Origin: Margaritifera margaritifera
Taxonomy: Eukaryota > Mollusca > Bivalvia > Unionida > Margaritiferidae
Direction: 5' to 3'
NCBI GenBank assembly: GCA_029931535.1
Contig: JAQPZY010001405.1
Span: forward strand, 1,883,001 to 1,947,000
DNA length: 64,000 bases
Position numbers and translations under genes: made by a program. The notes under the pieces are model-generated. The model did not search any database. It was not told the origin of the DNA and worked only from the letters and a program-made list of their open reading frames with translations. Positions 44,326 through 54,738 of this stretch are shown piece by piece; positions within the stretch are counted from its first letter, which is position 1; each line of letters starts with the position of its first letter.

Positions 44326-45046
44326 AGAGCGGTATGACTTTGGAGGTTTGTTTGTCTGGAGACTGAACATGTCTACAAGTTTTCCAAACATTCACACACA
44401 CACAGACACACAGAATATGAATAGAAAAGTTAACGGTTCTGCTCATAAAAGTTTCCATTCGCACCACCTTAAAAACAGATATAGGTCAACATCATCCAAT
44501 CAGATCTTTTTGTTTATCACATGAAAAACAAGGCCTATGGGATAGCATTTTCGTAAATCAAGGTATCCCTAGTCACGACAGAGTGAAGTTGGGACCTGTC
44601 ACCCTAAAGTGAGACGATTTTCGAACATGTGACAACTCTTTATCAATTTTAATTGAGACTAGAAGAGTTTGCATTGTTTCTGTTTCATGCTCCAAGCGAA
44701 TTTCGACTGTCCGTTGGAAGCGCAAATACACGGTAAGGTGATTTTCTCGCTCGAAAGGTTGCTTGGCTAGATTTTCACGGCGCAAAAAGTAGGTCAGTGG
44801 TTCATTTACATATTATTTTAATTTGAGCGATGTTACATGGTAGATACATTGTAGCAGATTGATTATGTGAAGAAAAAAAAATTGTTTAACTGAAAACAAT
44901 AAACTTTAATTATACTTTAGTTTCAAAGAATAACTTAAATAATGAAAATGTATGTCGCGGATAAAGTCACTGCCGATGTAGTGTTCGTAACTTTATACCT
45001 AATGTTATAGTGGACTTGATTGTGTACATATCTCCTTCTTTTCCAG

Positions 45047-45169
45047 AATATGGACCTTGAAGTTATGCAAGCTGATTATGCTAGTGACACCCTCGAATTT
45101 TTCTCCAATGACCAGAAAAGTAGCTTGCATGGCAACATGTACAACCAGCATTTGAAAATTCCTAATGTG
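45047..45169 (+). CDS. Candidate exon of an unidentified gene
   Basis: A 123-bp segment is preceded by a strong polypyrimidine tract and acceptor (TATCTCCTTCTTTTCCAG) and followed by a GTAAGC donor. It is exactly 41 codons in phase 0, begins NMDLEVMQADYASDTLEFFS and ends HLKIPNV. The ATG at 45049 could be the start codon. A relatively CpG-rich upstream block (44560-44740) ends at another donor-like CACG|GTAAGG, which could be a 5' untranslated exon about 310 bp upstream. I do not recognise the protein, and an overlapping 87-codon frame exists on the other strand. No next exon was identified. Confidence 0.35.
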
Positions 45170-45299
45170 GTAAGCGGCCGTGTTTAAATCTCCATTCACA
45201 AGTTTTATGGAGGTCCGCACGGGAGAAAGCATGGTGTCTATATCCATCCCATGAACAAAAGTGTGCAAGATATAATGCTTACCCTTTAAAAGGCTTTTA

Positions 45300-45685
45300 A
45301 ATACTCATAAGATTATAATAATTAGTAATTTTAATTGATACAAACATTGTAACAAGTAAACCATGAATCAGTTAACGGTCAATCTAAAGTTCGAAAAAAA
45401 GTGGTTTTTCGGGTAAACTTATCAGTTGGTTATCACAGGAGCTTGACGTTTAGATAGTGTTAATGTTTTTTTTTTTTCTTCTTTTTTTCCTTTCGGATCG
45501 TACTCTGTATATATAACAAAAACAAGGAACAACTAAAAAAATAATAATAATAATAAAAAAACTGACGTCTTGCTCCTGCGTTGGCTGTATTACAGGTCAA
45601 ATTGTAACAAAATATTGATTATGGAATGGAATTATTTAATTAGGATTTATGCTTTTCAATTTTATCCTGTAAAACATGGGAATGG
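45300..45685. other. No recognisable feature
   Basis: Poly-T and (AAT)n runs (45465-45490 and 45540-45560) in non-coding sequence. Confidence 0.35.
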
Positions 45686-45689
45686 GGGG

Positions 45690-45946
45690 TGGGGTGGAGG
45701 GTGTGTCCCAAACTGTACAAACCTATTCTAAAATAGGTCTAACTAAACCACTGAAAGCTAATTCTCTTGCATTTTGTGGGCAAGATGACAAGTTATATTT
45801 TAATATGCCCAAAGTATGATTTGCTTTGGTGCATTGTTCTTGAATTGGAATGTTCCATTTAATATCACTTGTAATTGTGACCCCTAAATGTTTCATTTGA
45901 TGGAGGTTTTCTAAAGAAGTACCTTCCAATGAATATAACATACTCA
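45690..45946 (-). pseudogene. Non-LTR reverse transcriptase, downstream part
   Basis: Reads LYSLEGTSLENLHQMKHLGV, then TITSDIKWN, HTLGILKYNLSSC and FSGLVRPILE, followed by V..TVWDT before similarity fades near 45690. This is the RT thumb of the same Jockey/CR1-type ORF. The first codons join in frame to the upstream part if the inserted element and one copy of the 6-bp duplication are ignored. Confidence 0.8.
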
Positions 45947-46149
45947 TACATGTGATAAAAATGAGGGGTCAGCTTGGAAGAAAGAGGGAGCTCTGGAAAA
46001 TTTGGTCAGGAGTTTTGAGCTCAAAAGAGGGAGGTTTTTCATCGACTTAATTTTTAGCATGCAATCAGGCAAAACTTACTACTACTGAACAAATTTCCAT
46101 ATTTTTAATATTAAAATATGCAATTCAGTTCTTTCACATTAAATTGTTA

Positions 46150-47680
46150 CCTTTCACACTCTCCATATATGTAACACGAGCATTTTTAGCATTTCTTACA
46201 AGATCATTGCCTGGATTATATTGGTGGCAGTCCTTATCATTGTTCATATTAACACTTAAAAGATTATGTACTGTCACTGGATCCATATTTCGTCTAGAGT
46301 CAGTCTGAATTTTCCTCAGTATGGAAAATGTCCTCTCAGTGTCTGCATTGGAATGTGTTTATGTCAATACAACTCTACTAAGTTCATCAAGAAGTTTAAA
46401 TTGTTTCCTGCCTGTGGGTAGAGTCAGAAGAGTTCTTATTTGGGAGTCATAATGTAGTCCTGAATTTCATCTTCCAGTGCAGTTCTCTCACTCAGGGTTA
46501 ACCTCATTTAGCTCAGACAGCTTCACCACTGTAATAACTGTAATACAAAATGCAAAACATTTGAACTTTGAAATTTACTTGCCATTGATATAGAATAGGT
46601 AAATTAAAATATTATAATATAATAATACAATTGTCACTTGCATATCCAATGCAACTGGCTCAAGGGAGATTTCTCTCTTTGAAATATTATAGAATCTGTT
46701 GCAGTGGTTTCATAAGGCTTAGCAAAATTTTACTTTTAAAGGTACCTATCACTGTTTTTAATTTCCAATTATCAGTGCAGACCTATAATATTTTTTTATT
46801 GTTCACCCATCAGTAGCTGATAATTATTTGTATTGATCATAGGAGATAAGAAAACCCACCTAATCGGATTAGTGAATATTTATTGCACTCCCAACCATCT
46901 AATGCTGTTTTAATGTCAGTAAGATTGTCCGCATGAAGCACTGATGCATACATTAATGATTAGACTGTAACACCCTTTGTGACTTTAAGCTTAATTTGCA
47001 GACGCCTTTGTTGTCATCATCATCACCATCACCATTATTTAACAATAACAACCAAATGCAGAAAATGATTATCACTTACTAGAATTATAGACGAAGATAA
47101 AGACCTTATTCATCCCAGGCATTATGGATTAATTCTTGTATTGTATCAATATTATTCATATTATTATTATTATACAATTGTGATTATGATTTCTTATGAA
47201 CAATAAAATAGTTAATCTTTAGTAACACTTACGTGAATATTTTATCCAAGCATGCAAAGATGAGTTCTGCTGATCCAGTGTTACAGGTTGGTATTCCAAG
47301 GAATCTTGTTGATATCCTATTTACATTCTTGTTGAAACAATGAACTACGACTGTCAGCATTTTATTATCCCCTTTATGGAGTTTCTGCACGATGCGTGAT
47401 GTCATTCTTGCCACCGTAACAGACTTTAAAATAAGCCTTAAAGGAAGAGCAGAATGCAAGTCATGTCCCTTTGAACTCGATTCCAGTCATTGAAATTCCC
47501 GTTTCCATCCATCACAGAATTTTGTGTGATATTTCGCTTGCTTAGATTTTGGTGTTTTGGCATTGGGAGATAATGCATGCTTAGACATCTCGACAAACTT
47601 TAAACACAGAAGTCGAACTGAGCCAGTTTTATGCCACTTGAGCTCTCGAGTAATCCAACCATAATCAATGAACATCTTTA
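46150..47680 (-). pseudogene. hAT transposase, decayed
   Basis: From the N-terminal side, KQAKYHTKFCDGWKREFQ (about 47510) is followed by a stop and LESSSKGHDLHSAL. In another frame comes VCYGGKNDITHRAETP (about 47420), a BED/TTF-type zinc-finger hAT N-terminus (..gGkNDitrH..). At 47300-47225 the frame reads STRFLGIPTCNTGSAELIFA, a typical core-adjacent block. The C-terminal dimerisation part is at 46450-46150: TLPTGRKQFKLLDELSRVVL, a stop, then HSNADTERTFSILRKIQTDS. The catalytic centre between 46970 and 46460 is not recognisable and includes AT-rich and trinucleotide repeats. Non-functional. Confidence 0.75.
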
Positions 47681-48000
47681 ATCCTGTCCAAATTACTTTT
47701 TATCATACATAGTACAGACTTTAATTCATCTCGACAACTTTAAGCACCGAAGCAGAACATACCTTGAGGATAGAATCAAAGTAATGTTTATTGTTTCATG
47801 CTGATTGAGCTTTTCAGTAACCCTGCCATAATCAATTGTTGTCTTTAATCCTTCCCAAATTACTTCTACTCACACATAACATAATCCACCTCTACAAACT
47901 TCAAATGAAACCAGTTGACCATGCCGACATGATGTAAGGATGAAATTAGCAAGTACATTGACTTGCCCTGCTTAAGCCAGTTCAGTCACGTGATCATAGG
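47588..48000. repeat. Degenerate ~145-bp subterminal tandem repeat
   Basis: CTCGACAA.CTTTAA.CAC.GAAG, GAGCT(C/T)T(C/T)..GTAA..C..CCATAATCAAT and AATCCT.(C/T)CCAAATTACTT recur from 47588 and from 47729. A weaker third unit starts near 47888. Located just inside the 5' end of the hAT-like element. Confidence 0.6.
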
Positions 48001-48173
48001 CAGTATTACTGTAAATGTACTACACTGGAGCCAAAATGTGGGGGGAAAAAGAAAAATACAATTTTCAATAATAATTTTGTGTAGGTCGGAGATTTCAGTG
48101 AGTGACGGGAGGGATGGGAGACACCCCTAAACTCTGGAGAAAAACCCTCCTGTGTGGTAGGTTGACATGTATG

Positions 48174-49640
48174 CATACTGGTTTTATGGCATTTCTTTCT
48201 TGTCATTTGCACTATGTTGCCTTTTTTACGTTGGAATCACATTGCTCTATTTTTGTTCCCACTGTCCTAGTTTATTAATGTCATTTTGTAGTATCTTAGT
48301 ATCCTGCCAGTTTTTGATTGATTTGTAACATACACAGTCATCTGCAAAGAGGCAAATTTCTGAATCAATTTTGATCATGTTGTCACTGATATACAAGGAG
48401 AAAAGCACTGGTCCAAATACTGGGCCTTGAGGTATGCCAGATACTACTTTTGACCAACCAGATTAGGAAACATTTACCGCCACACATTGTTCCTGAAAAC
48501 AAAAAGGAATCTATCCAGTGTAGATTTTTGCCTGCAATTCCATAATGAAATAGTTTACTCTATAACAAATCATGGGAAACGGGTCAAAAGCTTTTTAAAA
48601 GTATAATACAAAAATGTCAGCTTGGTCACCTTTATCGAAATGTTTAGACCAATCATCAAGAACACAACACAGTTGTGTTTCACAGATGTGTAATTTACAG
48701 AAGGCATGTTGTTTATTAAAAATGATAGAAAAGTTATCTAAGTACTTCATGGTGTTAGAACAGACAATATGCTCAAGCGCTTTGCAAAGAACTCTGGTGA
48801 GTGAAATTGGCCGATAATTACTAGCCATTGCTCGATCACCTTTTTTGAACAGTTGGCATATAATTGCTACAGACCAATCCTTTGGGATGTTGCAAATGCC
48901 CAAAGATTGTTGAAAGAGGTGTGTAAGCACTGGTGCCAACTCTGAAGATAGTTCCCTAAGTATTTTGGGATGTATATCATCCGGACCACAAGCTTTTGAT
49001 GGGTTAAAACCATGCAGGAACTTTTTAACTCCTAAACACATTACTACTATATTATTCATTTTTAATTCTTTTGGAAATACACATGGTGAAGCCATGTCGC
49101 AGAAGTGGGTAAAAATACTGCATAATTATGTGTTCAGTGTTTCAGCTTTCTATGCATCTGTTTCAACTAATTTAGTATCTGTCTTGAGTGGAGGAATGCT
49201 TGCTGTTGATATATTTCCAGAATGATTTCGAATCGGAGGTTAGGTTTCCAATCATGTTGTTGACATAGTTGTTATGTGAATTTTTAACATTTACTTTCAT
49301 TTCAGTTCTTAACTGTTTTTATTTTGTTCTTATTTTTTCTATGCCTGTACACTTTACTTTAGCATGAGTTTTATTTCTTCTATGAACTAGTTTTTTAAAA
49401 TTTTGTTTATAATCCAGGGTATTACAACTGATTTACTCAATTTTAATGGAAAATTTTGTAACTGTACTAGCTAGAAAAGATTTTATAACTTTCCAGTTTA
49501 CATCAGTATCTCATTTTTTCCAGATAAAATTTAAATATTGGAATTTAGCAAAAGAGCTAGCTTCAGATCTCATTGCATCCAAATTTCCTCTGCTAAACAA
49601 AGAAAATTTGTGACGGTTTTATTATTAACTGTAGTGACCT
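48174..49640 (-). pseudogene. Non-LTR reverse transcriptase, upstream part
   Basis: The longest uninterrupted piece is 166 codons (49095-48595). It starts in the linker and covers RT motifs GPDDIHPKILRELSSELAP, then LGICNIPKDW and KKGDRAMASNYRPISLTRVL. Just beyond the stop the frame continues (SGIPQGPVFGPVLFSLYI, then LFADDCVCY near 48340), which gives the catalytic FADD site. Upstream (49640-49100) decayed linker sequence is recognisable. It has about ten stops or shifts in total. The last codons before the insertion read TRKKCHKTSM and continue in frame on the far side of the inserted element. Confidence 0.85.
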
Positions 49641-49649
49641 TGAATTGGT

Positions 49650-49945
49650 TATCACAACACATTTAGAAATGAAATAAAAAAGGATTTTTCTTAAAACATA
49701 TAAAAGTATGTTAAAAATGTGAAGTTTTTATTTATGGATTTATAGACTTTTAGGGTGTTTTCATACCAAAGAATATGTTGTTTTTCCTAGCTCTATTATA
49801 GACTTTTTCTGAACCGTTCTTTTCCTGTCAGTGTATGAACTGAATATATATCACTAATAATTGATAAATTGTATTTTTTTAAAAAATATAATTTTTTAAT
49901 CTTGAACCCCTAGGGGAAACACTGTATATGTATGAACAGGGCATA
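49650..49945. other. No recognisable feature
   Basis: AT-rich DNA beyond the 5' truncation point of the retrotransposon. Confidence 0.35.
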
Positions 49946-49947
49946 CA

Positions 49948-49949
<2 letters not shown>

Positions 49950-50035
<86 letters not shown>
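49950..50035. repeat. (TA)n microsatellite
   Basis: About 43 uninterrupted TA units. Confidence 0.98.
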
Positions 50036-50037
<2 letters not shown>

Positions 50038-50227
50038 TTGCATGCGCTGAATAAATTACCAAAATCTTTTGCAGATTTATATATATTTTTTTTAATTAAA
50101 AAAAAAAGTAGCGTTGTCGGGTAAAAATAGAGTCGGTCAAGTTCATGGAAATATATTTTTAGTTCTACTGGTCATAGACCCGAAGAGCTTATGGGATGGT
50201 CTGTCATCCATCGTCCTTTAGCACAAG

Positions 50228-51090
50228 TTTGTTATCGCTACTCCTCCTAAAGTACATGGAGGATCGCCATGAAACTTTACACACACATTCATCTCATGGT
50301 CTAGTTGGTCCTAGATGAAAATGGTGCTGCTTGGACACCCAGTGTGTCTGCCACAGCAGCCATCTTGAAGATTTTGTTATCGCTCCTCCTCTTGAATGGA
50401 TTGTCATATCAACATGGGAATTTCACTAAAAGACTTTTCATGATGTCTTGTTGGTCATAAATGAAAATGGTGCCGATCTGACATCCAGTATGGTCACCAT
50501 GGCTGCCATCTTGAAAATCTTGTTATCGCTACTACTTCTAAATGGATCGTCATATCAACATGGGGTTTTCACTGAAAGACTTCTTATGATGTCTGGTTAG
50601 TCCTAAATAAGTTCAATATGGCCACCATGGCAGCGATCTTGAAAATCTTGTTATCGCTACTTCTCCTGAATGGATGGTCATATCAACATGGGGTTTTCAC
50701 TAAAAGACTCTAATGATGTCTACTTGGTCCCAAATAAAAATAGAGCCAATCTGAAGTCCAATATAGCCGCCATGGCAGTCATCTTGAAAATCTTGTTATT
50801 GCTACTCCTCCTGAACAGAAAGCTATATTGACGTGGGGTTTTCACTAAAAGACTTCTTATGATGTCTAGTTGGTCCTAACTGAAAATGGGGTGGATCTGA
50901 CGCCCAATATGGCCGCCATAGCAGCCATCTTGAAAATCTTGTTATTTGATACTCTGCCGGAATTAATGGTCATATCAAGATGTGGTTTTCACTAGAAGAC
51001 TTCTCATGATGTCTAGTTGGTCCTGTATGAACACTGTGTTGCTCTGATGTTCAATATGGCCACCATCTTGAAATTCTTGTTATCACTACT
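50228..51090. repeat. ~145-bp tandem repeat, about 6 copies
   Basis: TTGTTATCGCT-type starts recur near 50228, 50375, 50520, 50648, 50796, 50939 and 51080. Each unit carries CATATCAACATGGGGTTTTC, CTAAAAGACTTCTTATGATG, TCTAGTTGGTCCTA and AATATGGCCGCCATGGCAGC..CATCTTGAAAATC. Units differ by roughly 10-20%, and one is about 20 bp shorter. Confidence 0.85.
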
Positions 51091-51136
51091 CATACATACA
51101 CATATAAAGATCCCTGATCACAACTATCAAGTCACT

Positions 51137-51677
51137 AAGAACATAATTTTCCATGGCACTGTGAACTGTGGCTTGCATTGTGTTTAATAGAAGTCTCTTC
51201 ATGATTAGTTTCATTGTCTTCTACACTTTGATGAAGTATATCTGGGTCTACGTGGGCTTGGAGAGAAGGAGATGTTAGAGGTGTTATATATTTAGGCACC
51301 ATGTGGCTTGTGCTTGCCTGTGCAGGTGAAGGTGTAAAGAAGTGGGGTCTTGCTAGGCTAGGACTACATGTACTTGGATTTTCATTATCTTGATTAGTTG
51401 CATCGTCTTCTATAATTTGATGGAGTATATCTGGGTCTATCAGGGCTGGGGAAGAGGCCAGTGTTAAGTAATTAGGCCCTGTGTAGCTTGTGTATACTTG
51501 AACAAGTGAGTTTGTAATTAATTATGGCTTTGCTTGACATGCACTGATAGGAGTTGAGGTTATGGGCCAAGCTGAGGATAGCTCTGGTGACACAGTGCTG
51601 GTGTTAGATCTGTTGTTTATGTTTTAACACAGTTCAAGAAATCCATTATAAGTCCAAGCCAAGCATTCACTTCCCTG
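51137..51677 (-). pseudogene. Degenerate Ser/Thr/Pro-rich coding sequence, unknown
   Basis: On the minus strand a single frame runs about 180 codons with only two stops. It begins after a good acceptor (ATATCATTTTATTCCAG) with GSECLAWTYNGFLELC. After a stop come TSTVSPELSSAWPITSTPIS and, after another stop, TGPNYLTLASSPALIDPDIL. A duplicated acidic unit follows: DPDILHQIIEDDATNQDNEN, then DPDILHQSVEDNETNHEETS. The frame ends at a stop near 51140. Plus-strand repeats at 51185-51385 and 51390-51600 reflect this duplication. I recognise no family. It could be a transposon accessory region or a dead exon. Confidence 0.35.
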
Positions 51678-52204
51678 GAATAAAATGATATCTGTTGACA
51701 AGAATACAGTACATTTAGCTTTATTTTTATGTGAAGTAGTGATTTTGGACACATACCCATGTTGCTATGAGTATTTGTAGATTTGGAAATTAGTCCTAGG
51801 TTCATTCATCTACTTCAGTGATGAGTTGTTCCTGACATGGATAGGGATACTGTCTTGATTTCTTTGATGTGGATAAAATCTGGGATTGCCTTTCTGTACA
51901 GTAAAACCTGTCATGAGAGACCGCCCCTTCAGCCAGCAAAAAGCGGTCTCTCAAGACAGGTGGTCTCTCATAACAGGTTTGTACAAGAAGACCAGTTTCC
52001 AAGGTCGAAATTCGGCACAGTTTAAGAGGGAAAAATAAGCACAATCATGTACATTTATTGTATTCTTTGTTCATAGTTCTTGTTAAAATATTTCATGCAT
52101 TAATCTGAAATTAATTTTAAATAGTAATAAAGATATAAATCTATCATTAAACATGAATCACATTTATATTTGAAGATCACACGTACATGTACTAGTATTA
52201 GCAT

Positions 52205-52380
52205 ATGAGTTCGTTTCTAATTGACTCCTTGTCTTTTATAACACCCTAAATTTGAGTTTTACCGATGTTTCAAGTGGCTGCTATGTTGTAAACGGTCTCC
52301 CATTTTTCACTTCTTTCAATCACATTAATTCTTTCCTCCAATTTTAGAATTTGTTTCTTTTTCATTGGAGGTTCTGCCAT
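52205..52380 (-). pseudogene. pogo-type transposase N-terminal HTH
   Basis: From the ATG at 52380 the frame reads MAEPPMKKKQILKLEERINV, then IERSEKWETVYNIAAT, a stop, NIGKTQI, a stop, and GVIKDKESI. This is the pogo/CENP-B-like helix-turn-helix (LxLEERxxVIExSEKGkS..IAxxxxvGKTQI..IxKdKesI) at its expected N-terminal place. It is broken by two stops and no downstream catalytic domain is found. Confidence 0.7.
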
Positions 52381-52859
52381 TGTTATTAAAGTGCTAGGTG
52401 TTAATGTTATAAGGGATCAATTGTAATAACGACTGTAGCGGTTTTGATCAAGCTTTGGGGAAATATGGAATACATATACAATGTATATGTACCAATGAAT
52501 GAAATAAAAAGACACAATTAATTTATCCAGAAACAGAACAAATTTATTTAAAGACAAAAGTCAAAGACTTTATTCACCGACGATACAAAGGGATTAACTC
52601 TATAAACAGAGGGTGTAACAAGCTGCGCTAAGGTGAGCATATGACGGTTTGGTGTGTGTAGTCTCTGTAACAGCAAAAACACCCCAACAAACAACACAAG
52701 CCTTTCACAATGACAATCGAATCCGGAAAACAATTCTCACCTACTGGTATTAAAGACAAAGACCTCATTCACCCCAGGCATTACGGATTAACTCCAAAGA
52801 AAAATGATGTATGCGACCGCTATATTGACTTTGGCACTACAATGGCAGTTAGTGACATG

Positions 52860-53335
52860 TACTTTAGTCTGGTGTACAGTCCAGAACAAAGGAAACTACA
52901 TGCATGACCTGCAAAAGTTAGGAAACCGGTAGCCAGTCTAATTTGTTTTTATAAAAATTTTTTGTTAGAACAGTCTTTACTTTGGAAGCGGTCGTTGTTA
53001 CAAAGGATAAAATAAACGTCAGTGGTGTTTGTCTCAGTTCTCGTTCATTGCAGTATTATTTTAGAACAAGCTGCCCTACGCAATTTCGCGGGAAATCCTA
53101 TGGGTCATACTTTTGTCTCGCAGAAATAGCCGAGGTATTTCCGAATGAGCAAGGTACTCTAGTCTGGTATACAATCTGTAACATATGACACTACATGCAT
53201 GAGCTGTACATTTCAAGAAACCGGTAGCCAGCCTAATTTGTTTTTAAGTTTTTGATTTTGTTTTTAACGTCTTCGTTTCTTAAGCGGTCGTGGTTACAAA
53301 GAGTTAAATAAAGGTCAGTTGTGTTTATCTCTGTT
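52860..53335. repeat. Two direct ~180-bp units inside the pogo-like element
   Basis: TACTTTAGTCTGGTGTACAG.., CTACATGCATGA.CTG, GAAACCGGTAGCCAG(T/C)CTAA and AAGCGGTCGT(T/G)GTTACAAA occur in the same order from 52860 and from about 53155. The offset is close to 297 bp. Confidence 0.75.
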
Positions 53336-53839
53336 TTTGTGATGCGGTCGTTCATAGCAGTGTCGAAATGCATATTTTGCCAAGAAATCGCGGTCGCTGG
53401 TCGCGTTCTGCAGGTGGTCGCTCACGACAGTGCGTTTATATAATAAAATCGATCTGTGCATTACGATTGTGGTCGCTCATGACAGGTGGTCGCTCATAGC
53501 AGAGGTCGCTCATGACAGGTTTTACTGTATTAATTTATTTCCACACCATGAATACCCTCTTGGGTGAATCCAGAGACTGGATCCATTTACCATTTTCTAC
53601 AGTATTGACATTGTTAGATTTACCACCACTTTATTTGTATGCAGAACTCTGGTAAGTATTTTAAAAAAAAGAAAATTTTTAACAGCATCAGTTACAATGA
53701 GGATTTACCAAAAGCATTGAAGTACTTACATGAACAATATCCATGATGAATAAATCCTGGATGAATGAATAATCATGATATTCACCGATTTTGAACAAGT
53801 ACTTCATAGCAAATGTTTACCTGGCCACCATATTGCATC

Positions 53840-53980
53840 ATTAATGAAATGATGCGAAACCACGTGTTTTCATCATTCAAAATTGTAGACATGGTTAAAA
53901 GGAAGCAATGGTCTTATTTTGATTTCCAGGAAATCTTTTCGCCCAGTAGAGCGTCGGTCCATGTAGGGGCTCTTGTTTTT
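53840..53980. repeat. Dispersed repeat C (copy 1)
   Basis: AATGGTCTTATTTTGATTTC, CAGGAAATC and CCCAGTAGAGCGTCGGTCC match 60110-60190 (AATGGTCTTGTTTTGAATTC, CTGGAAATT, GCCAGTAGAGTGTCAGCCC) in the same orientation. Confidence 0.55.
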
Positions 53981-54394
53981 TTTATTTAAAAATTTTTTTT
54001 TTTAAAATAAATAACTTTTCATACTACTCAAGACGTCCAGATATATTGCCGTATACGCCTTTTCTGTTTAGCTTGTTTGAGCACTATGGTCAAAGGCCTA
54101 TTTGCTCTGCATATTTAATTTTGTAACCTTGTACAATCTCTAGAGCTCGGCCAGCTTTTGATGTAAATATTATCAAGTACAGCAGTATTAATACCATTAC
54201 TTTGGGTTTACTGTTGTCAGAATATTGTTGTGTAATGCATCTGGTACCGAACATCAACTGAGAGCTGCCAATGTCCCTATAAAGCTGTAGGAGCCCTTTG
54301 ATCTTTACCGACAAGTCAGACTAAAATATACAACCGTGTTAGCCAAGTGTCTATTAGTGCGAGTTTGCACTTTGGCTGGAAAGCTATTTCATCT

Positions 54395-54472
54395 TTGCTA
54401 GCCAAAGGTCGTTGATCCACTTTGTTCTTCATTGTCGTCCAGGTTAGTGGATCAACAACCTTGGATAGCGAT
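54395..54472. repeat. Inverted repeat related to the 29.5-kb palindrome
   Basis: Arms TTTGCTAGCCAAAGGTCGTT..GATCCACT and AGTGGATCAACAACCTTGGA..AGCGATG. Consensus with 29483-29566 is TTCGCTAGCCAAGGGTCGTT followed by GATCCACTTC. Confidence 0.6.
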
Positions 54473-54738
54473 GGGAGCTATTGGGTCCAGTACACATATA
54501 TGCAAGTGGTATTCGTTGCCAGATAATATTTTGAGTGCAGTGGCATCAGATAAACCGAGAACCGTGCAAATCACTATTATTGAAAGTAGTGACATTTACA
54601 TAATTCTCGGTGAATGATTATGAATCAAAGATGCCCAATGCCAAGTTTTGTGAGGTTTTAAATGATGACCATTACTTGCAACCACAGGGGCTCGTATTGC
54701 TGCTTACAACTTATCTATCAGTCATACATGTACTATAT

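Larger units (their letters stand above)
45947..48173 (-). mobile_element. hAT-like transposon with 6-bp target duplication, nested in RT
   Basis: Ends are CATACATGTGATAAAAATG (left) and, on the opposite strand, CATACATGTCAACCTACC (right), a 9-bp perfect inverted repeat. CATACT is perfectly repeated outside both ends (45941-45946 and 48174-48179). The boundaries are confirmed by the interrupted RT frame, which rejoins across them. Coding remnants on the minus strand are hAT transposase. Element length is 2227 bp. Confidence 0.85.
45690..49640 (-). mobile_element. Jockey/CR1-type non-LTR retrotransposon fragment, interrupted
   Basis: Minus-strand coding remnant in two parts, 49640-48174 and 45946-45690, separated by a hAT-like element with a 6-bp target duplication. 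The upstream part holds the endonuclease-RT linker (KKLVHRRNKTHAK, then NYVNNMIGNLTSDSKSFWKY) and the RT. The downstream part holds the thumb (MKHLGVTITSDIKWN). It is 5'-truncated in the linker region, as usual for such elements, and has no clear poly-A end. Confidence 0.8.
51899..53527 (-). mobile_element. pogo/Tigger-like DNA transposon, internally deleted
   Basis: Both ends start CAGTAAAACCTGTCATGAG, then (A/C)GACC, on opposite strands. Each is flanked by TA (51897-51898 and 53528-53529). CAGTAAAACC-type ends plus TA are usual for pogo/Tigger. Subterminally, GGTCGCTCATGACAGG is repeated several times on each side. The minus strand retains only the start of a transposase (52380-52205). The DDE domain is missing, so the copy is non-autonomous. 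Confidence 0.8.
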
